Origin: an uncultured Clostridia bacterium
GTDB lineage: Bacteria; Bacillota; Clostridia; RUG12999
Assembly (NCBI GenBank): GCA_934792465.1
Contig: CAKVOK010000009.1
Location: 1-64,000, forward strand
Direction of reading: 5' to 3'
DNA length: 64,000 nt
Shown here: piece by piece, positions 15,235 to 25,387 of the stretch
Layout of the letters: each line of letters opens with the position of its first letter
Numbering within the stretch: position 1 is the stretch's first letter
Program-made: the position numbers and the translations under genes
Notes under the pieces: generated by a model
What the model saw: the letters and a program-made list of their open reading frames with translations, nothing else
What the model was told of the DNA's origin: nothing
The model's database searches: none

Positions 15235-17817
15235 ATGCGAAAATTTTTAGCGTTATTGCTCGGAGCGGCATTGCTTATCGGTGCGAATACGGCGGCGGTG
15301 GAATTTGACGGCTTGCAGGAGGAGATAGAAAACGAAGCGCATGAAGCCGAGGACGATGACGATTACAAGAAAATATACAGTGAGAACATAAAGACGGAAA
15401 CACTTCCGCAGACGCTCCATGTCGAGGGAAACAGGATATACAACGAGGACGGAGAGGAAGTGCGCCTTGTGGGTGCGTGCGTGCCGTCGCTCGAATGGGG
15501 AAAAGGCGAGAACACACTCGAAAAAACGGTTGCCATGGTGCTGGACAACTGGAACGGAAATATAATAAGGCTTCCGCTTTCGCAGGAATCGTGGTACGGC
15601 AGATATTGGTATACGGAGGACGACGGCGACGCGTACCGCCGCAGAGTGGACAGGATAGTGAATATGGTTGCGGCGAGGGGGAAATATATTCTGCTCGATT
15701 TGCATGAATATAAAATTCCCGATGAAAACAGCGTGAATTTCTGGAAAGAGGTTTCCTCCATGTACGGCAACCACCCGGCGGTGCTGTTCGATATTTTGAA
15801 CGAACCCTACGGCGTAACGTGGCAGCAGTGGAAATACGGAGGTCCCGTAATATCGCAGAAAGGCGAAAGCATAATATCGCCGGGTATGCAGGGACTCGTT
15901 GACGTAATCAGGAAGAACGGCGCAAAGAATATAATAGTTGCCGGCGGGCTCGACTATGCATACGACGACAGGGGAATAGCCAAAGGCTACGACGGACTGG
16001 AAAACGGATATGCCCTTGAAGAGGGCGAGGGCAAATACAGGGGCAACGGAATCATGTACAGTGCACATATTTATCCGTGGAAAGTGGAAGAACAGGATTG
16101 GGAGGACAAGGTAGGCTGCATAATGCGTGATTATCCGATTTTTGTCGGCGAGTTCGGACATACGAACGAAAAGGTCGCAAAGTATTGGGACAACGGATAT
16201 TATGAGGACGCTCCGATATGGATGAATCAGTTTATGAACTGGATGGACGTAAACGGACTGAACTATACAATCTGGGCAATGCATTCCAAGACAGCTCCGG
16301 AAACGCTGAAAAACTGGGAATATGAACCTACGAAGTTTAACGGGATATATCAGAAATACAATCTCTCGATACAGGAGAATCACAGACCCGAAACGCCTGC
16401 CGTCAAGGATTTGCACCCCCTTTACGATTGGAAGAACACCATAGATTTTGACGAAACAAGCGTTGATTTTAAGGTATATAAGGAGAATGAAAAAGAATAT
16501 TTTGCAACGGAAAAGGTGAAAGACGGAGGAATCGGCGGCAGTGCGGCGCAGCTTTTTGCATTCGACTGCACGGGAGGTACTGCGGGGGCGGTTGCGGATA
16601 TTCCGAAAGACTGGGATTTGAGCGGCATTTCACATATAGCCGTAAAGATAAAAGGCGACGGCGATATGCGGAAGATAAGCTTCGGACTGGAGCTTGACGA
16701 CGGACGTCAGTATAAAAAGGCGTATCCGCTGAATATGTGTACCGAATGGCAGACGCTGTTTTTCCCGATAGACAATTTTAAAAACGATTACGGTGTATTT
16801 GATTCCACAAGGATAAAATCGGTATTTTTCTCGGTGGAATCAAAGGCGAAAGGAAGCTATACGATAGATAATATCGAGTTCGGCGGTTTCCCTTATGAGG
16901 AATCGGAAAAGATAACGTATACAGAGGATTTTTTGTCGGAGAAATGCACTGTGGAGGCATGGAGAGATAACGAGTATTCGGATTACGACAGCTTTACCAC
17001 GAAATGGCTGAAAAACGGCGGATATAAGAACACGGCGGCAAGAGGATTCTGGTTTAATAAGACGAAAGAATCCTACGGCGGTCAGGGATATATCGGATTC
17101 CCGAAAGACTGGAATTTGACGGAAGCGACGTATATGTCGTTCATGATAAAAGGCAGCGAGGATCTTGATTTGCTGTTCCGTCTGCGCACAACGAGGGACA
17201 AAGACGAGCGTTCCGGTTTTGAACGCCGTGATTTTGAGAAATATTGCAAGGAAATTAAGATAAACGGAAGCAAATGGCAGAAAGTAACGATTAAAATTTC
17301 CGATTTCGGACTCAGCGAAACAATGGACAAGGATATGCTTCGGGGTATGGATATATTTAATATGAAATCCGAGGGTTCGGGTTGGTTCGTCATAGACGAT
17401 TTGACGTTTTCCAACGAGATTTTGCCCGTGGAAAGCGGATTCAAGCCTCATGCGGAAGCGAAAGAATCGGAAAAGGTGAAATATCCTCTGCCGCAGCTGT
17501 ATCCCGACAACAGCATACACCAGGAATGTCCGTCGCTCGAATTTAAGGCGGGAGCGGAAGCGGTTTTGAATATTCAGATACATAATAAGACGGACAAAAC
17601 GCAGACAGGCAAGCTGATTGTAGCCGAAATGCCGGACGGATTTACGCAGAAAGAGGAAAACAAAACCGCAGCCTACAAGGCATATTCGGGATATAAGGGA
17701 ATAGCGAGAGTGTATATCAAAGTTCCGGAGGGCGCAAAGGGCGAATATAAAATAAAGATTGCGGATTCGGAGAACAAGCTCGTACAGCCGGAGGAATACA
17801 CATTAATAATTGAATAA
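15235..17817 (+). CDS. Secreted GH5-type glycoside hydrolase with binding modules
   Basis: An 860-residue exported enzyme. The start at 15235 gives a clean signal peptide and has AAAGGA 10 nt upstream. Residues about 55-370 are a GH5 (cellulase superfamily) barrel: acid/base Glu190 in FDILNEPYG and nucleophile Glu306 in PIFVGEFGH, with LLDLHEYK earlier. Two consecutive beta-sandwich modules (about 405-560 and 565-725; motifs FFPIDNFKNDYG and WQKVTIKISDFG) look like carbohydrate-binding modules of the CBM11 kind. A C-terminal beta-domain follows. It would cut a beta-linked glucan or mannan outside the cell. A paralogue lies at 27663. GH5 substrate range cannot be decided from this reading. Confidence 0.9.
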   Translation: MRKFLALLLGAALLIGANTAAVEFDGLQEEIENEAHEAEDDDDYKKIYSENIKTETLPQTLHVEGNRIYNEDGEEVRLVGACVPSLEWGKGENTLEKTVAMVLDNWNGNIIRLPLSQESWYGRYWYTEDDGDAYRRRVDRIVNMVAARGKYILLDLHEYKIPDENSVNFWKEVSSMYGNHPAVLFDILNEPYGVTWQQWKYGGPVISQKGESIISPGMQGLVDVIRKNGAKNIIVAGGLDYAYDDRGIAKGYDGLENGYALEEGEGKYRGNGIMYSAHIYPWKVEEQDWEDKVGCIMRDYPIFVGEFGHTNEKVAKYWDNGYYEDAPIWMNQFMNWMDVNGLNYTIWAMHSKTAPETLKNWEYEPTKFNGIYQKYNLSIQENHRPETPAVKDLHPLYDWKNTIDFDETSVDFKVYKENEKEYFATEKVKDGGIGGSAAQLFAFDCTGGTAGAVADIPKDWDLSGISHIAVKIKGDGDMRKISFGLELDDGRQYKKAYPLNMCTEWQTLFFPIDNFKNDYGVFDSTRIKSVFFSVESKAKGSYTIDNIEFGGFPYEESEKITYTEDFLSEKCTVEAWRDNEYSDYDSFTTKWLKNGGYKNTAARGFWFNKTKESYGGQGYIGFPKDWNLTEATYMSFMIKGSEDLDLLFRLRTTRDKDERSGFERRDFEKYCKEIKINGSKWQKVTIKISDFGLSETMDKDMLRGMDIFNMKSEGSGWFVIDDLTFSNEILPVESGFKPHAEAKESEKVKYPLPQLYPDNSIHQECPSLEFKAGAEAVLNIQIHNKTDKTQTGKLIVAEMPDGFTQKEENKTAAYKAYSGYKGIARVYIKVPEGAKGEYKIKIADSENKLVQPEEYTLIIE

Positions 17818-17943
17818 AATTGCCCGGGGACATTATAAAAATGCACAGACCGCATATTTTTCTAAAGCCCCCCAAGAGGATGCTGCAAAACAATTTTTTC
17901 AAATTTATTCTTATATCCTGCGGCATGGAAAGGAATGGTCATA

Positions 17944-19599
17944 ATGATGAAGAAAACAATAATTTTCGGATTGCTCGCAGCGGCGCTCGCACAGACGGCA
18001 TATGCCGGAAGCATATCCGCTGTGCAGAATGGCGGAACCGTGAATATCAGCGTGGAAGCGGAAGCGGATACCGAATATATATTTGCCGTGTATAAGCCGG
18101 GCAGGGAATCGGACGGGATAACCGCCGAAAGCATATCGGATATATTAAGCAGAGTAGACGAGATAACGACCGACGGAAACGGCACGGCGGAATTTTCGTA
18201 TGCGCTTGAAGATAAGGAAAGCGGAATATATACGGCGGTTGCGAAAAACGGCGATGAAATATTGAAAACCGTATTCGGCTATATATCGCCGGAGGACGAA
18301 GCCTATGCGGTGGAAACCGTCAATAAGACAAGCGGTGACGCAGCGTATGAAGATATGTATCGGGTATATGAGGAGATAAAGGACAAGCTTATGCTCGACG
18401 ATACGCTTTTTGAAAACTTGGGCGAATCGGGCAAAGCGGAGCTTTTGAAAAGCGTAATGCAAAGAAGCGACTATACTTCGGCGGCGGAAATATCCGAAGC
18501 GTATACAAAATCGGCACTGCTTACTAATATAAACGAAAGCGATGACATGAATTTTCTCGAAAGCATGATTGAAAAATATAATGGTATTTTAAAATTTGAA
18601 ACCGATAACGATTTGCATAAAAATTATATAAAAACGGCGGACGGCGAAAGAAGAATCCTGGAACGCACCGCAAAAGGAAAATACGCAAGCCTTGAAGAGG
18701 CTGCGGCGGCATATGCGGAAAATACGCTTTTAGAAGCGGTGAACAGCGCCGAAAGCTACGGCATTGTTCATGATATGCTTTATAATAACCGTGAGCTTAT
18801 ACCGGGAATTGATTTTGCGAAATATGATAAGCTTACAGCAGCGCAGAAGAAAAAAGCCGATTCCGCAATAGCCGGCAAAAGCTTTGACACGGCGGCGGAT
18901 TTGCTCAAAGCGTTTAACGACGCCGTGAATAATGCACCGTCGGACAGCGGTTCGGGTTCGTCCTCCGGCGGCGGAGGTTCTTCCGGCGGCGGAAAAAGCA
19001 GCGTTACGCCGAATATAACGGCTTCTTTCGACAGCGTGAAAAAGCCGGAAGAAAAGCTTTCGGTGTTTGAGGATATAAATGGATTCGAATGGGCGAGAAC
19101 GGCTATAGAAAGCCTGTATAAAAAAGGCATTGTAAACGGAAAAAGCAAGACGGAGTTTGCGCCGTCGGACAGCGTTACGAGAGCCGAATTTTCAAAAATG
19201 ATTTGCCTTGCGGCAGAGCTGAAACCGGGCGGCGCAAGGAAGTTTTCCGACGTGGGAGCGGACGACTGGTTTTATGATTACACCATGAAGATGGACGGCA
19301 TAATCAACGGCTATCCGGACGGCACGTTCAGACCGAATGATAATATAACAAGGCAGGACGCAGCGGTCATTATATGCAGAACTCTCGGAAAAATGGGATT
19401 TGATATAAATACGGAGGAAGCGGACGGCTTCACGGACAGTGCCGAATTTGCCGATTATTCGCTGAAAAGCGCCTTGTATCTCAAAGGCGAGGGAATAATC
19501 AGCGGCATGACGGACGGCAGCTTCAAGCCGAACGCATATGCGGCGAGAGCAGAAGCGGCGGAAATAATTTATCGGTTTTACGGTAAAATCAGCAAATAA
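17944..19599 (+). CDS. S-layer-anchored protein with three C-terminal SLH domains
   Basis: A protein of about 551 residues with a signal peptide (ending near TAYAG). An N-terminal Ig-like domain (SGIYTAVAKNGDEILKTVFGY) is followed by a long helical region, a Gly/Ser-rich linker at about 334-352, and three SLH domains (about 373, 434 and 494 onward; signatures VTRAEFSKMI, ITRQDAAVII and ARAEAAEII). SLH domains bind pyruvylated secondary cell wall polymer, so this is a wall-anchored surface protein without an evident catalytic domain. It stands directly before two long SLH proteins. The same layout (Ig-like, helical, Gly linker, 3 SLH) recurs at 50274, also before a long SLH protein. Confidence 0.85.
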   Translation: MMKKTIIFGLLAAALAQTAYAGSISAVQNGGTVNISVEAEADTEYIFAVYKPGRESDGITAESISDILSRVDEITTDGNGTAEFSYALEDKESGIYTAVAKNGDEILKTVFGYISPEDEAYAVETVNKTSGDAAYEDMYRVYEEIKDKLMLDDTLFENLGESGKAELLKSVMQRSDYTSAAEISEAYTKSALLTNINESDDMNFLESMIEKYNGILKFETDNDLHKNYIKTADGERRILERTAKGKYASLEEAAAAYAENTLLEAVNSAESYGIVHDMLYNNRELIPGIDFAKYDKLTAAQKKKADSAIAGKSFDTAADLLKAFNDAVNNAPSDSGSGSSSGGGGSSGGGKSSVTPNITASFDSVKKPEEKLSVFEDINGFEWARTAIESLYKKGIVNGKSKTEFAPSDSVTRAEFSKMICLAAELKPGGARKFSDVGADDWFYDYTMKMDGIINGYPDGTFRPNDNITRQDAAVIICRTLGKMGFDINTEEADGFTDSAEFADYSLKSALYLKGEGIISGMTDGSFKPNAYAARAEAAEIIYRFYGKISK

Positions 19600-19617
19600 C
19601 GGAGAGGGGTAAAAAGT

Positions 19618-22389
19618 GTGCGCAGATTAAAAGCATTATCCGTAATATTATCGGCGGTAATACTGGCATTGAGCATTAATACCGCATGGGCGGAGGATAT
19701 ATACGAAACGAAGCTTACGGCGCTGGGACTTTGGGAAGAATACGACGCTGCGGCGAAGGTGAAGCGTGAGGAGTTTGCTTCTTATATGGCAAAGCTTCTG
19801 AATTTCAGCGGAGCGGGCGCAGCGGTCAAAGGCTGTTTCGATGATGTTTCGCCGGAAAACGAGCATTGCGGAGATATTGAGTTTTTATACGGAATAGGCG
19901 TTGTCGGCGGTACGAGCTTTTATCCGAAAGAGAATATAACGTATGCACAGATGATAACAATGCTTGTGCGTGCCATGGGCTATGACGAGTATGCGAAAAC
20001 GCAGGGCGGCTATCCGGACGGATATTATATGACGGCGGTTTCCGCAAAAATCATACCGGGCAGATTGGATAAACGGCTTGATGACGAAGTAACCTATGCG
20101 GAAACGGCAGAGATTGTTTCAAAGGCTGCGGACGCAAGCGTGTTTGAAGTATCCGAAATAGGAAACGGCGTTACATATACAACGGAAAACAAAACCACGC
20201 TGCTTTCGCTTTATCATAATATTTATTATGATAAAGGCACGCTTACGGCCGTGGGCGGAGCGAGCCTGGACGGCGAAAAATACGCCGCCGACACCGTAGT
20301 CATAGGCGGCGAAAGCTACAAATGCAGGGGAAAAATCGACGAATCGCTTCTCGGACTCAAGGTTAAGTTTTATTACGAATCCGAGGACGGCGAAAACACG
20401 GTTTTGTATGCAACCCCGTATTCAAACGAAACACTTACGATAACGGATATAGACAAATTTGAAAACGGACGTGTTTATTACACGGTCGGCGACAAGCAGA
20501 AAAACGAGAAAATACCGGCGGAAGCGGACGTTATAATAAACGGCGGATATGCGCACGGCTTTACGGCGGAGGATATAGAAACGGCGGACAAAATATGCCT
20601 TACCGATACGGATTCGGACGGAATATACGACCTTGTTAAAATATATTTCGGGGAAACCGCCGTGGTTTCGGGAAACGATATTAACAAGCGTATTATATAT
20701 TTCAAATATCCGCTGAAAAACGGCGAGGCGTCGATTGATATATCGGAATTTTCCGATAATGAGGTGAATATTAAGGATATAAACGGAGCGGAGTTTAATC
20801 CGTCCAGAATAAGCGCAGGCAATATCCTTTCGATAATGAAAAGCCGTGATAATAACAAAATTGATATAACGGTGAGCGAGAAGCAGGTTACGGGCGTTGT
20901 AAACGCCGTTTACGAGGACGGCGACGATACCGAAATACTTATCGGAAACGAAACCTACGGATTCTGCAAAAACAGAACGCAGCTCGAAAAATACGGGCAG
21001 ATGAAGCTCGGCGAAGCGTATACGTTTTGTCTGGACGCTGAGGGGAAGATTGCGGAAATCCTCGAAGCCGATACAAAAACATCAAATCTCGGATTTATCG
21101 TCAAGGCTGCGGAATCGGGCAGTATAACGGAAAAAGCGGAGTGCCTTATGTATTCGAGAAAATTCGGACTTAAGAAGATATATTTTGCCGATAAGGTGAA
21201 TATAGACGGCGAGAGCGTTTCTTCCGCAGCGAAGATAATCGGCGCATTGAAATACGACAACCTCGGAAACGGCACGAATAAGGTCGTTCCGAAGCCTGTG
21301 AAATACAAGCTGAACGAAAAGGGCGAAATAAAAACGCTCGACACTCCGAGAATAGGTTCGGGAGAATACGACAGCTATGAAAACACGGTGAATACCTCGT
21401 CTTTCGTACAGTACAGGGATTTCAAAAGCGGTGTGTATAATGCGGAAACGCATATTTTCGGCGGTGCGCTCAGAGTGTCGGAGGATACGAAGATACTTTG
21501 CGTACCCGTTAACGAAAAAGATTATGAAGAAGAGAAAAATTATACGCTGAGGGATTATTCGTATCTCGAAAAGAGGAACTACCCGTCATCGGGCGAGAAA
21601 ATCGAAGTGTATGATGTGAATACGGAACGCACGGCAGGCATTGTTGTGCTGTATCAGTCCGGACTCGGTATAGAGAAAATCGGAAGAAATACACCGATTA
21701 CCGTTGTAACGGGATTCAGATACACGGTCGATGATGAGGGCACGGAACATACCGTGCTGGAGGGACTGCAAAAAGGCATAAATATCGAAGTGACGGCAGA
21801 CGAAAAGTTCGACAAATTGCTCACGAAATATTACAAAAACGGCGGCGACCGGGTCGCAAGCAGTCTGAAACGGGGCGATATAATACGTTACGAATACGAT
21901 GAAAAAGGCTATCTGACGGATTACGACAAGATTTTCTCATTGCGTGACGAGGACGACCCGAATATTGTAATAAGAGGGAACGAGGTCGGAAAGGTGGCGG
22001 CAAAGGAAACACATCCGTCGCTTATCGCCGTATCGACAAAGAAATATGCCGAAAACGGCAGAAACACTCCGAGAATTTTTGAACACAACGGAGAGGCAAA
22101 TTATTTCTTCGGAGTGAATTTCTTCGGATTGTACGGCTATGCTCACGAGAGGTCGGGCAGCACGATTGTTGTAAGAAGCAGATTGAAGGATACGCAGATT
22201 GCGGAGGAGCTGTGCGATACGGCGGTCGGAAAAACAGTGCTGATAGACGAAATAAACGATGTTATTAAGGTTATTGGCGCAGACGAGATAAAGACAGAGA
22301 AAGACGGCGGCACGGCAGACGAAGTGATTTTCTTCTCCGTAAGCGGAAAATCATCGGTCTTGGTTGCGGTGAGAAGAGCGGAGGGATAA
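19618..22389 (+). CDS. Long SLH surface protein of unknown function (paralogue A)
   Basis: A 923-residue exported protein starting at a GTG with GGAGAGG upstream; signal peptide ends TAWAE. Residues about 30-180 contain two or three weak SLH-like domains (VKREEFASYMAKLL, FDDVSPENEHCGDIEFLYGIGVV cut short, then YAQMITMLVRAMGY). The remaining 730 residues are beta-rich and unassigned. A calcium-loop-like DTDSDGIYD near residue 325 and SLRDEDDPNIVIRGNEVG near residue 777 recur in the next gene; weaker traces occur at 51779. It is 18 bp from the short SLH gene and 4 bp from paralogue B. It may form a surface layer component that holds polysaccharide or enzymes; no enzymatic motif is visible. Confidence 0.75.
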   Translation: MRRLKALSVILSAVILALSINTAWAEDIYETKLTALGLWEEYDAAAKVKREEFASYMAKLLNFSGAGAAVKGCFDDVSPENEHCGDIEFLYGIGVVGGTSFYPKENITYAQMITMLVRAMGYDEYAKTQGGYPDGYYMTAVSAKIIPGRLDKRLDDEVTYAETAEIVSKAADASVFEVSEIGNGVTYTTENKTTLLSLYHNIYYDKGTLTAVGGASLDGEKYAADTVVIGGESYKCRGKIDESLLGLKVKFYYESEDGENTVLYATPYSNETLTITDIDKFENGRVYYTVGDKQKNEKIPAEADVIINGGYAHGFTAEDIETADKICLTDTDSDGIYDLVKIYFGETAVVSGNDINKRIIYFKYPLKNGEASIDISEFSDNEVNIKDINGAEFNPSRISAGNILSIMKSRDNNKIDITVSEKQVTGVVNAVYEDGDDTEILIGNETYGFCKNRTQLEKYGQMKLGEAYTFCLDAEGKIAEILEADTKTSNLGFIVKAAESGSITEKAECLMYSRKFGLKKIYFADKVNIDGESVSSAAKIIGALKYDNLGNGTNKVVPKPVKYKLNEKGEIKTLDTPRIGSGEYDSYENTVNTSSFVQYRDFKSGVYNAETHIFGGALRVSEDTKILCVPVNEKDYEEEKNYTLRDYSYLEKRNYPSSGEKIEVYDVNTERTAGIVVLYQSGLGIEKIGRNTPITVVTGFRYTVDDEGTEHTVLEGLQKGINIEVTADEKFDKLLTKYYKNGGDRVASSLKRGDIIRYEYDEKGYLTDYDKIFSLRDEDDPNIVIRGNEVGKVAAKETHPSLIAVSTKKYAENGRNTPRIFEHNGEANYFFGVNFFGLYGYAHERSGSTIVVRSRLKDTQIAEELCDTAVGKTVLIDEINDVIKVIGADEIKTEKDGGTADEVIFFSVSGKSSVLVAVRRAEG

Positions 22390-22393
22390 CGTG

Positions 22394-25198
22394 ATGAAAA
22401 AATTATTGACGATATTCATGACAATATTTTTTATGAATATGGGAATATCCTGCGTTTCCGCAGAAACAGAACCCGTGAAAATACCGGGAGGAAACAGCTT
22501 GGAACGCATAACCGCACTCGGTATGCTGACGGGGCAAATCAGCGAAAAAAACGTAACTCGCGGGGAATTTGCGCATATGGTGTCGAATATGCTGAAACTT
22601 TCGGCAGTGAAGTATGAAAGCGAAACGGGTATGTTTAAGGATATAGCCAAGGAAGATGAGATTTACGGTGCTGCGGTGCTGCTTGCCTCCGGCGGTGTTA
22701 TAGACACGGGATATTTTGAACCCGACCGCCCGGTTACATACAGCGAAGCTGCGAAAATGGTTGCGGCAGGTCTGGGATATACCCCGGAAGCAAATGCGAA
22801 AGGCGGCTATCCGAGCGGATATATAGTTACGGTGCAGAGCAGGAATATAATCAAAAAAGCTCATGTGAAGAGGGCGGACGCATTTCTTGCGGCGGAGGAA
22901 GCTGCGGATATTATAAGTGACGCCATGACGGCACCCTTGATGGTCAGCAAAAATTACGGTACGAATCCGGAGTATACGGCGGACAAAGACCGCACAGCAC
23001 TCAGCGAATACCACGGAATAAGCTATACGGACGCCGTTATCGAAACGATAGGCGATACGGCGATTGCGGACAGCAGGGGAGTACGTGAAGAAAGAATTAA
23101 GGCGGACGGCATTTTGTACGATGTTGACGGCGGTGTTCCGAACGGATTTTTAGGCTGCCGTGCGAGGATATATTATAAGACGGACGGCGATGATGTTAAG
23201 GAAGCCGTATATGCCGAGATAAAGGACGGACAGAATTTCATGCTTGAAATTACGGAGGATATGATTGATTCCGCAAGCGGATCTTCCCTCCTGTACGAGG
23301 GCGAAAACGGACGCAGAAAAAGCATTGGTTTGAACGGCTTGAAGCTTGTGCTGAACGGCAGACCGACAGACCTTGCCGAAGCGGATATTGCGGACGCCGA
23401 CGCAGTGCGCTTTATAGACAACAACGGCGATTTGAATTACGATGTTGCGCTGATAGACAGAAAAGATACGTATTTTGTGAAGATGTTCAACAGCGATGAA
23501 CGCAGAATTTACGATAAATACGCCAACAATTCGGTTTGCATTGACAACGCTGCGGACGATACGACCGTATATATTACGGACAGAACCGGAAATCCCACAG
23601 ATTATTATGCGATAAAGGAAAATACGGTTGTGAGGGTTGCGGCGTCGGCAGATAACAAGCGATTTGAAGCTGTTGTTTCCGATGTTGTCAAAACCGGGGT
23701 TTTGAACGGCGTAAATGATGATGACGAAATCACGGCGGACGGCATTTCGTACAAGGTGTCGAAACACGCAGCGGTGAGAGCGAAGCTCGGCGAATTGTCG
23801 GTCGGCAAAAAATACGATTTTTATCTTGACGATTTGAACAGGGTCGCAGGATTTAAAATCAGCTCCGACGAGATTTACGGCTATGTGCTTCGGGGCGCTG
23901 TGAAAAACGGGATTGCGGACGTATGCGAGCTGAAGGTGCTTACGGCAAAGAATAAGTTTGAGGTGTATAAAACGGCGGAGAGCGTAAGGTTCGACGGCAC
24001 TGTACTAAAGAGCGGCGAGAAGATTGTTTCGGCTTTCGGCACGGATTCAAACGGCAGATTTTTGCGCCAACCGGTGAGGTACAAGCTGAATGAGAACAAC
24101 GAGATTACGTATATAGATACGGAAAAAAGAGGCGCTTCGGAGGATGTGAACGCCGAGGACGGCTTCGGCTGCGATACACTGACAAGATACGCCGAATTCC
24201 AGGGCGGCAAATTCATCAAAGACCCGCTTGTGTTCGGCAGTATAAAGTTCGGTGCGGAAGATTATACACAGCACCAAATTAAGGTTACGAAGAAAACACC
24301 GGTGTTCTGCGTTCCACCGTTGACGGCGGACGATGAAACGGCGGCAGACGAGATTAATTATTATGCCACGAACGCTATGTATTTTGACAATTTCAAGGAT
24401 TATAACAAAAATGCGGCAACGGGAACGGGCATAGAAGCGTATGATCTGACACGTGAACGGCTCGCCGGTATGCTTGTGTATTATACGAACGATGTTTCCG
24501 CCGAACCGATAAAGGACACCACGCCGATAACGGTATTTGAGAAAATCACGTATGCCGCAGACAAGGACGGCGAGCCGCAGAGATATTTGAACGGCTGGCA
24601 GATAGGAAACTATATTCAGGTTCCTATACAGGACGGGTTTGAATTTACGAAAAGATATAAGACGGAAACGGGCGAAGTGGAATCTACCGTGAAGCTCGGC
24701 GATATAATACGCTGCGGGATTGATTCGGAGGGGAAAATCAACGATTACGAAAAGGTTTTCTCACTGCGTGACGAGGACGACCCGAAATATGTTTTGAGAT
24801 ACAATGAGGTGGATTCAAAGGAAGCTCCGCAGAAAAATCCGTCTTTGATAGCGGTTTCCACGGATTCGTATTCGGCAAACGGGCATATGAATCCCGTTGT
24901 CTGGAATACAAGCGAAGAATTTACGGCGAGATACAGAGTTGTATTCGGTACGCTTGCGGAGAGAAACGGAAGTCATATAGTGGTCGAAGTCCCGAAAGAG
25001 GACGGCACGTCGAGTATTCTCGTGAGCGATGTGCAGAAGTATAATGCCATAAAAATTGATGAGGAAAAAGAAAGAATTTATATGCCGGACTTGGCGGAAT
25101 TTATGCCGAAAAGCGCAGTCGGCGACGGGGCGAGCCGAGTGATAATTTATATGGAAAAAGGCACGCCGAAAACCGTTGTTCTGGTAAAAAGAAAATAG
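22394..25198 (+). CDS. Long SLH surface protein of unknown function (paralogue B)
   Basis: A protein of about 934 residues from the ATG at 22394, which has GAGGG 8 nt upstream. Signal peptide ends CVSAE. The N-terminal part is SLH-like (VTRGEFAHMVSNML; YSEAAKMVAAGLGY). It matches paralogue A along its length: LSEYHGISY, an acidic loop DNNGDLNYD, VRYKLNENNEI, CVPPL, TPITVFEKITY, GDIIRCGIDSEGKINDYEKV, SLRDEDDPKYVLR and NPSLIAVSTDSY. The pair probably arose by tandem duplication. Function is unknown; location is the cell surface. Confidence 0.75.
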   Translation: MKKLLTIFMTIFFMNMGISCVSAETEPVKIPGGNSLERITALGMLTGQISEKNVTRGEFAHMVSNMLKLSAVKYESETGMFKDIAKEDEIYGAAVLLASGGVIDTGYFEPDRPVTYSEAAKMVAAGLGYTPEANAKGGYPSGYIVTVQSRNIIKKAHVKRADAFLAAEEAADIISDAMTAPLMVSKNYGTNPEYTADKDRTALSEYHGISYTDAVIETIGDTAIADSRGVREERIKADGILYDVDGGVPNGFLGCRARIYYKTDGDDVKEAVYAEIKDGQNFMLEITEDMIDSASGSSLLYEGENGRRKSIGLNGLKLVLNGRPTDLAEADIADADAVRFIDNNGDLNYDVALIDRKDTYFVKMFNSDERRIYDKYANNSVCIDNAADDTTVYITDRTGNPTDYYAIKENTVVRVAASADNKRFEAVVSDVVKTGVLNGVNDDDEITADGISYKVSKHAAVRAKLGELSVGKKYDFYLDDLNRVAGFKISSDEIYGYVLRGAVKNGIADVCELKVLTAKNKFEVYKTAESVRFDGTVLKSGEKIVSAFGTDSNGRFLRQPVRYKLNENNEITYIDTEKRGASEDVNAEDGFGCDTLTRYAEFQGGKFIKDPLVFGSIKFGAEDYTQHQIKVTKKTPVFCVPPLTADDETAADEINYYATNAMYFDNFKDYNKNAATGTGIEAYDLTRERLAGMLVYYTNDVSAEPIKDTTPITVFEKITYAADKDGEPQRYLNGWQIGNYIQVPIQDGFEFTKRYKTETGEVESTVKLGDIIRCGIDSEGKINDYEKVFSLRDEDDPKYVLRYNEVDSKEAPQKNPSLIAVSTDSYSANGHMNPVVWNTSEEFTARYRVVFGTLAERNGSHIVVEVPKEDGTSSILVSDVQKYNAIKIDEEKERIYMPDLAEFMPKSAVGDGASRVIIYMEKGTPKTVVLVKRK

Positions 25199-25223
25199 AT
25201 AATAAAATAGATAATAAAATGGA

Positions 25224-25285
25224 TAAGAAAACCCACCAAATTATAAGTTAGACTGATTTTCAATATATTGCAAATGTGATAAAAT
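25224..25285 (+). promoter_or_regulatory. Promoter with paired TAAG repeats before the esterase gene
   Basis: TAAGAAAACCC at 25224 and TAAGTTAGACT at 25244 lie 20 bp apart. They are followed after 7 nt by -35 TTTTCA (25257-25262), a 17-bp spacer and -10 TAAAAT (25280-25285). Spacing is identical to the promoters at 5595 and 9042. It restarts transcription for the esterase, GH5 and phosphorylase genes and points to shared control with the transporter. Confidence 0.75.
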
Positions 25286-25298
25286 AGAAACGGGTAAA

Positions 25299-25350
25299 TG
25301 TAAAATTAAAAAAATTGCAATTTTCAAAACTCCACATATTTAATTTTACA
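25299..25350 (+). repeat. 12-bp inverted repeat in the esterase leader
   Basis: TGTAAAATTAAA (25299-25310) and TTTAATTTTACA (25339-25350) are perfect complements separated by 28 nt, lying between the promoter and the start codon. They could form a leader hairpin or be a two-half-site operator. The sequence GTAAAATTAAA also occurs at 5650. Confidence 0.5.
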
Positions 25351-25387
25351 ATTACCTGATAAATAACAATTTAAGGAGTTGGGGAAA

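Noticed and set aside
15253..16416. A 387-codon minus-strand frame opposite the first GH5 gene
   Set aside because: Antisense to a clear GH5 catalytic domain with both glutamates in place.
18940..19005. GC-rich Gly/Ser-coding repeat DNA that could look like a repeat element
   Set aside because: It encodes the linker before the SLH domains; a similar linker is in the protein at 50274.
22403..23014. A 203-codon minus-strand frame in the long SLH gene B
   Set aside because: Antisense shadow; the plus-strand frame has signal peptide and SLH motifs.
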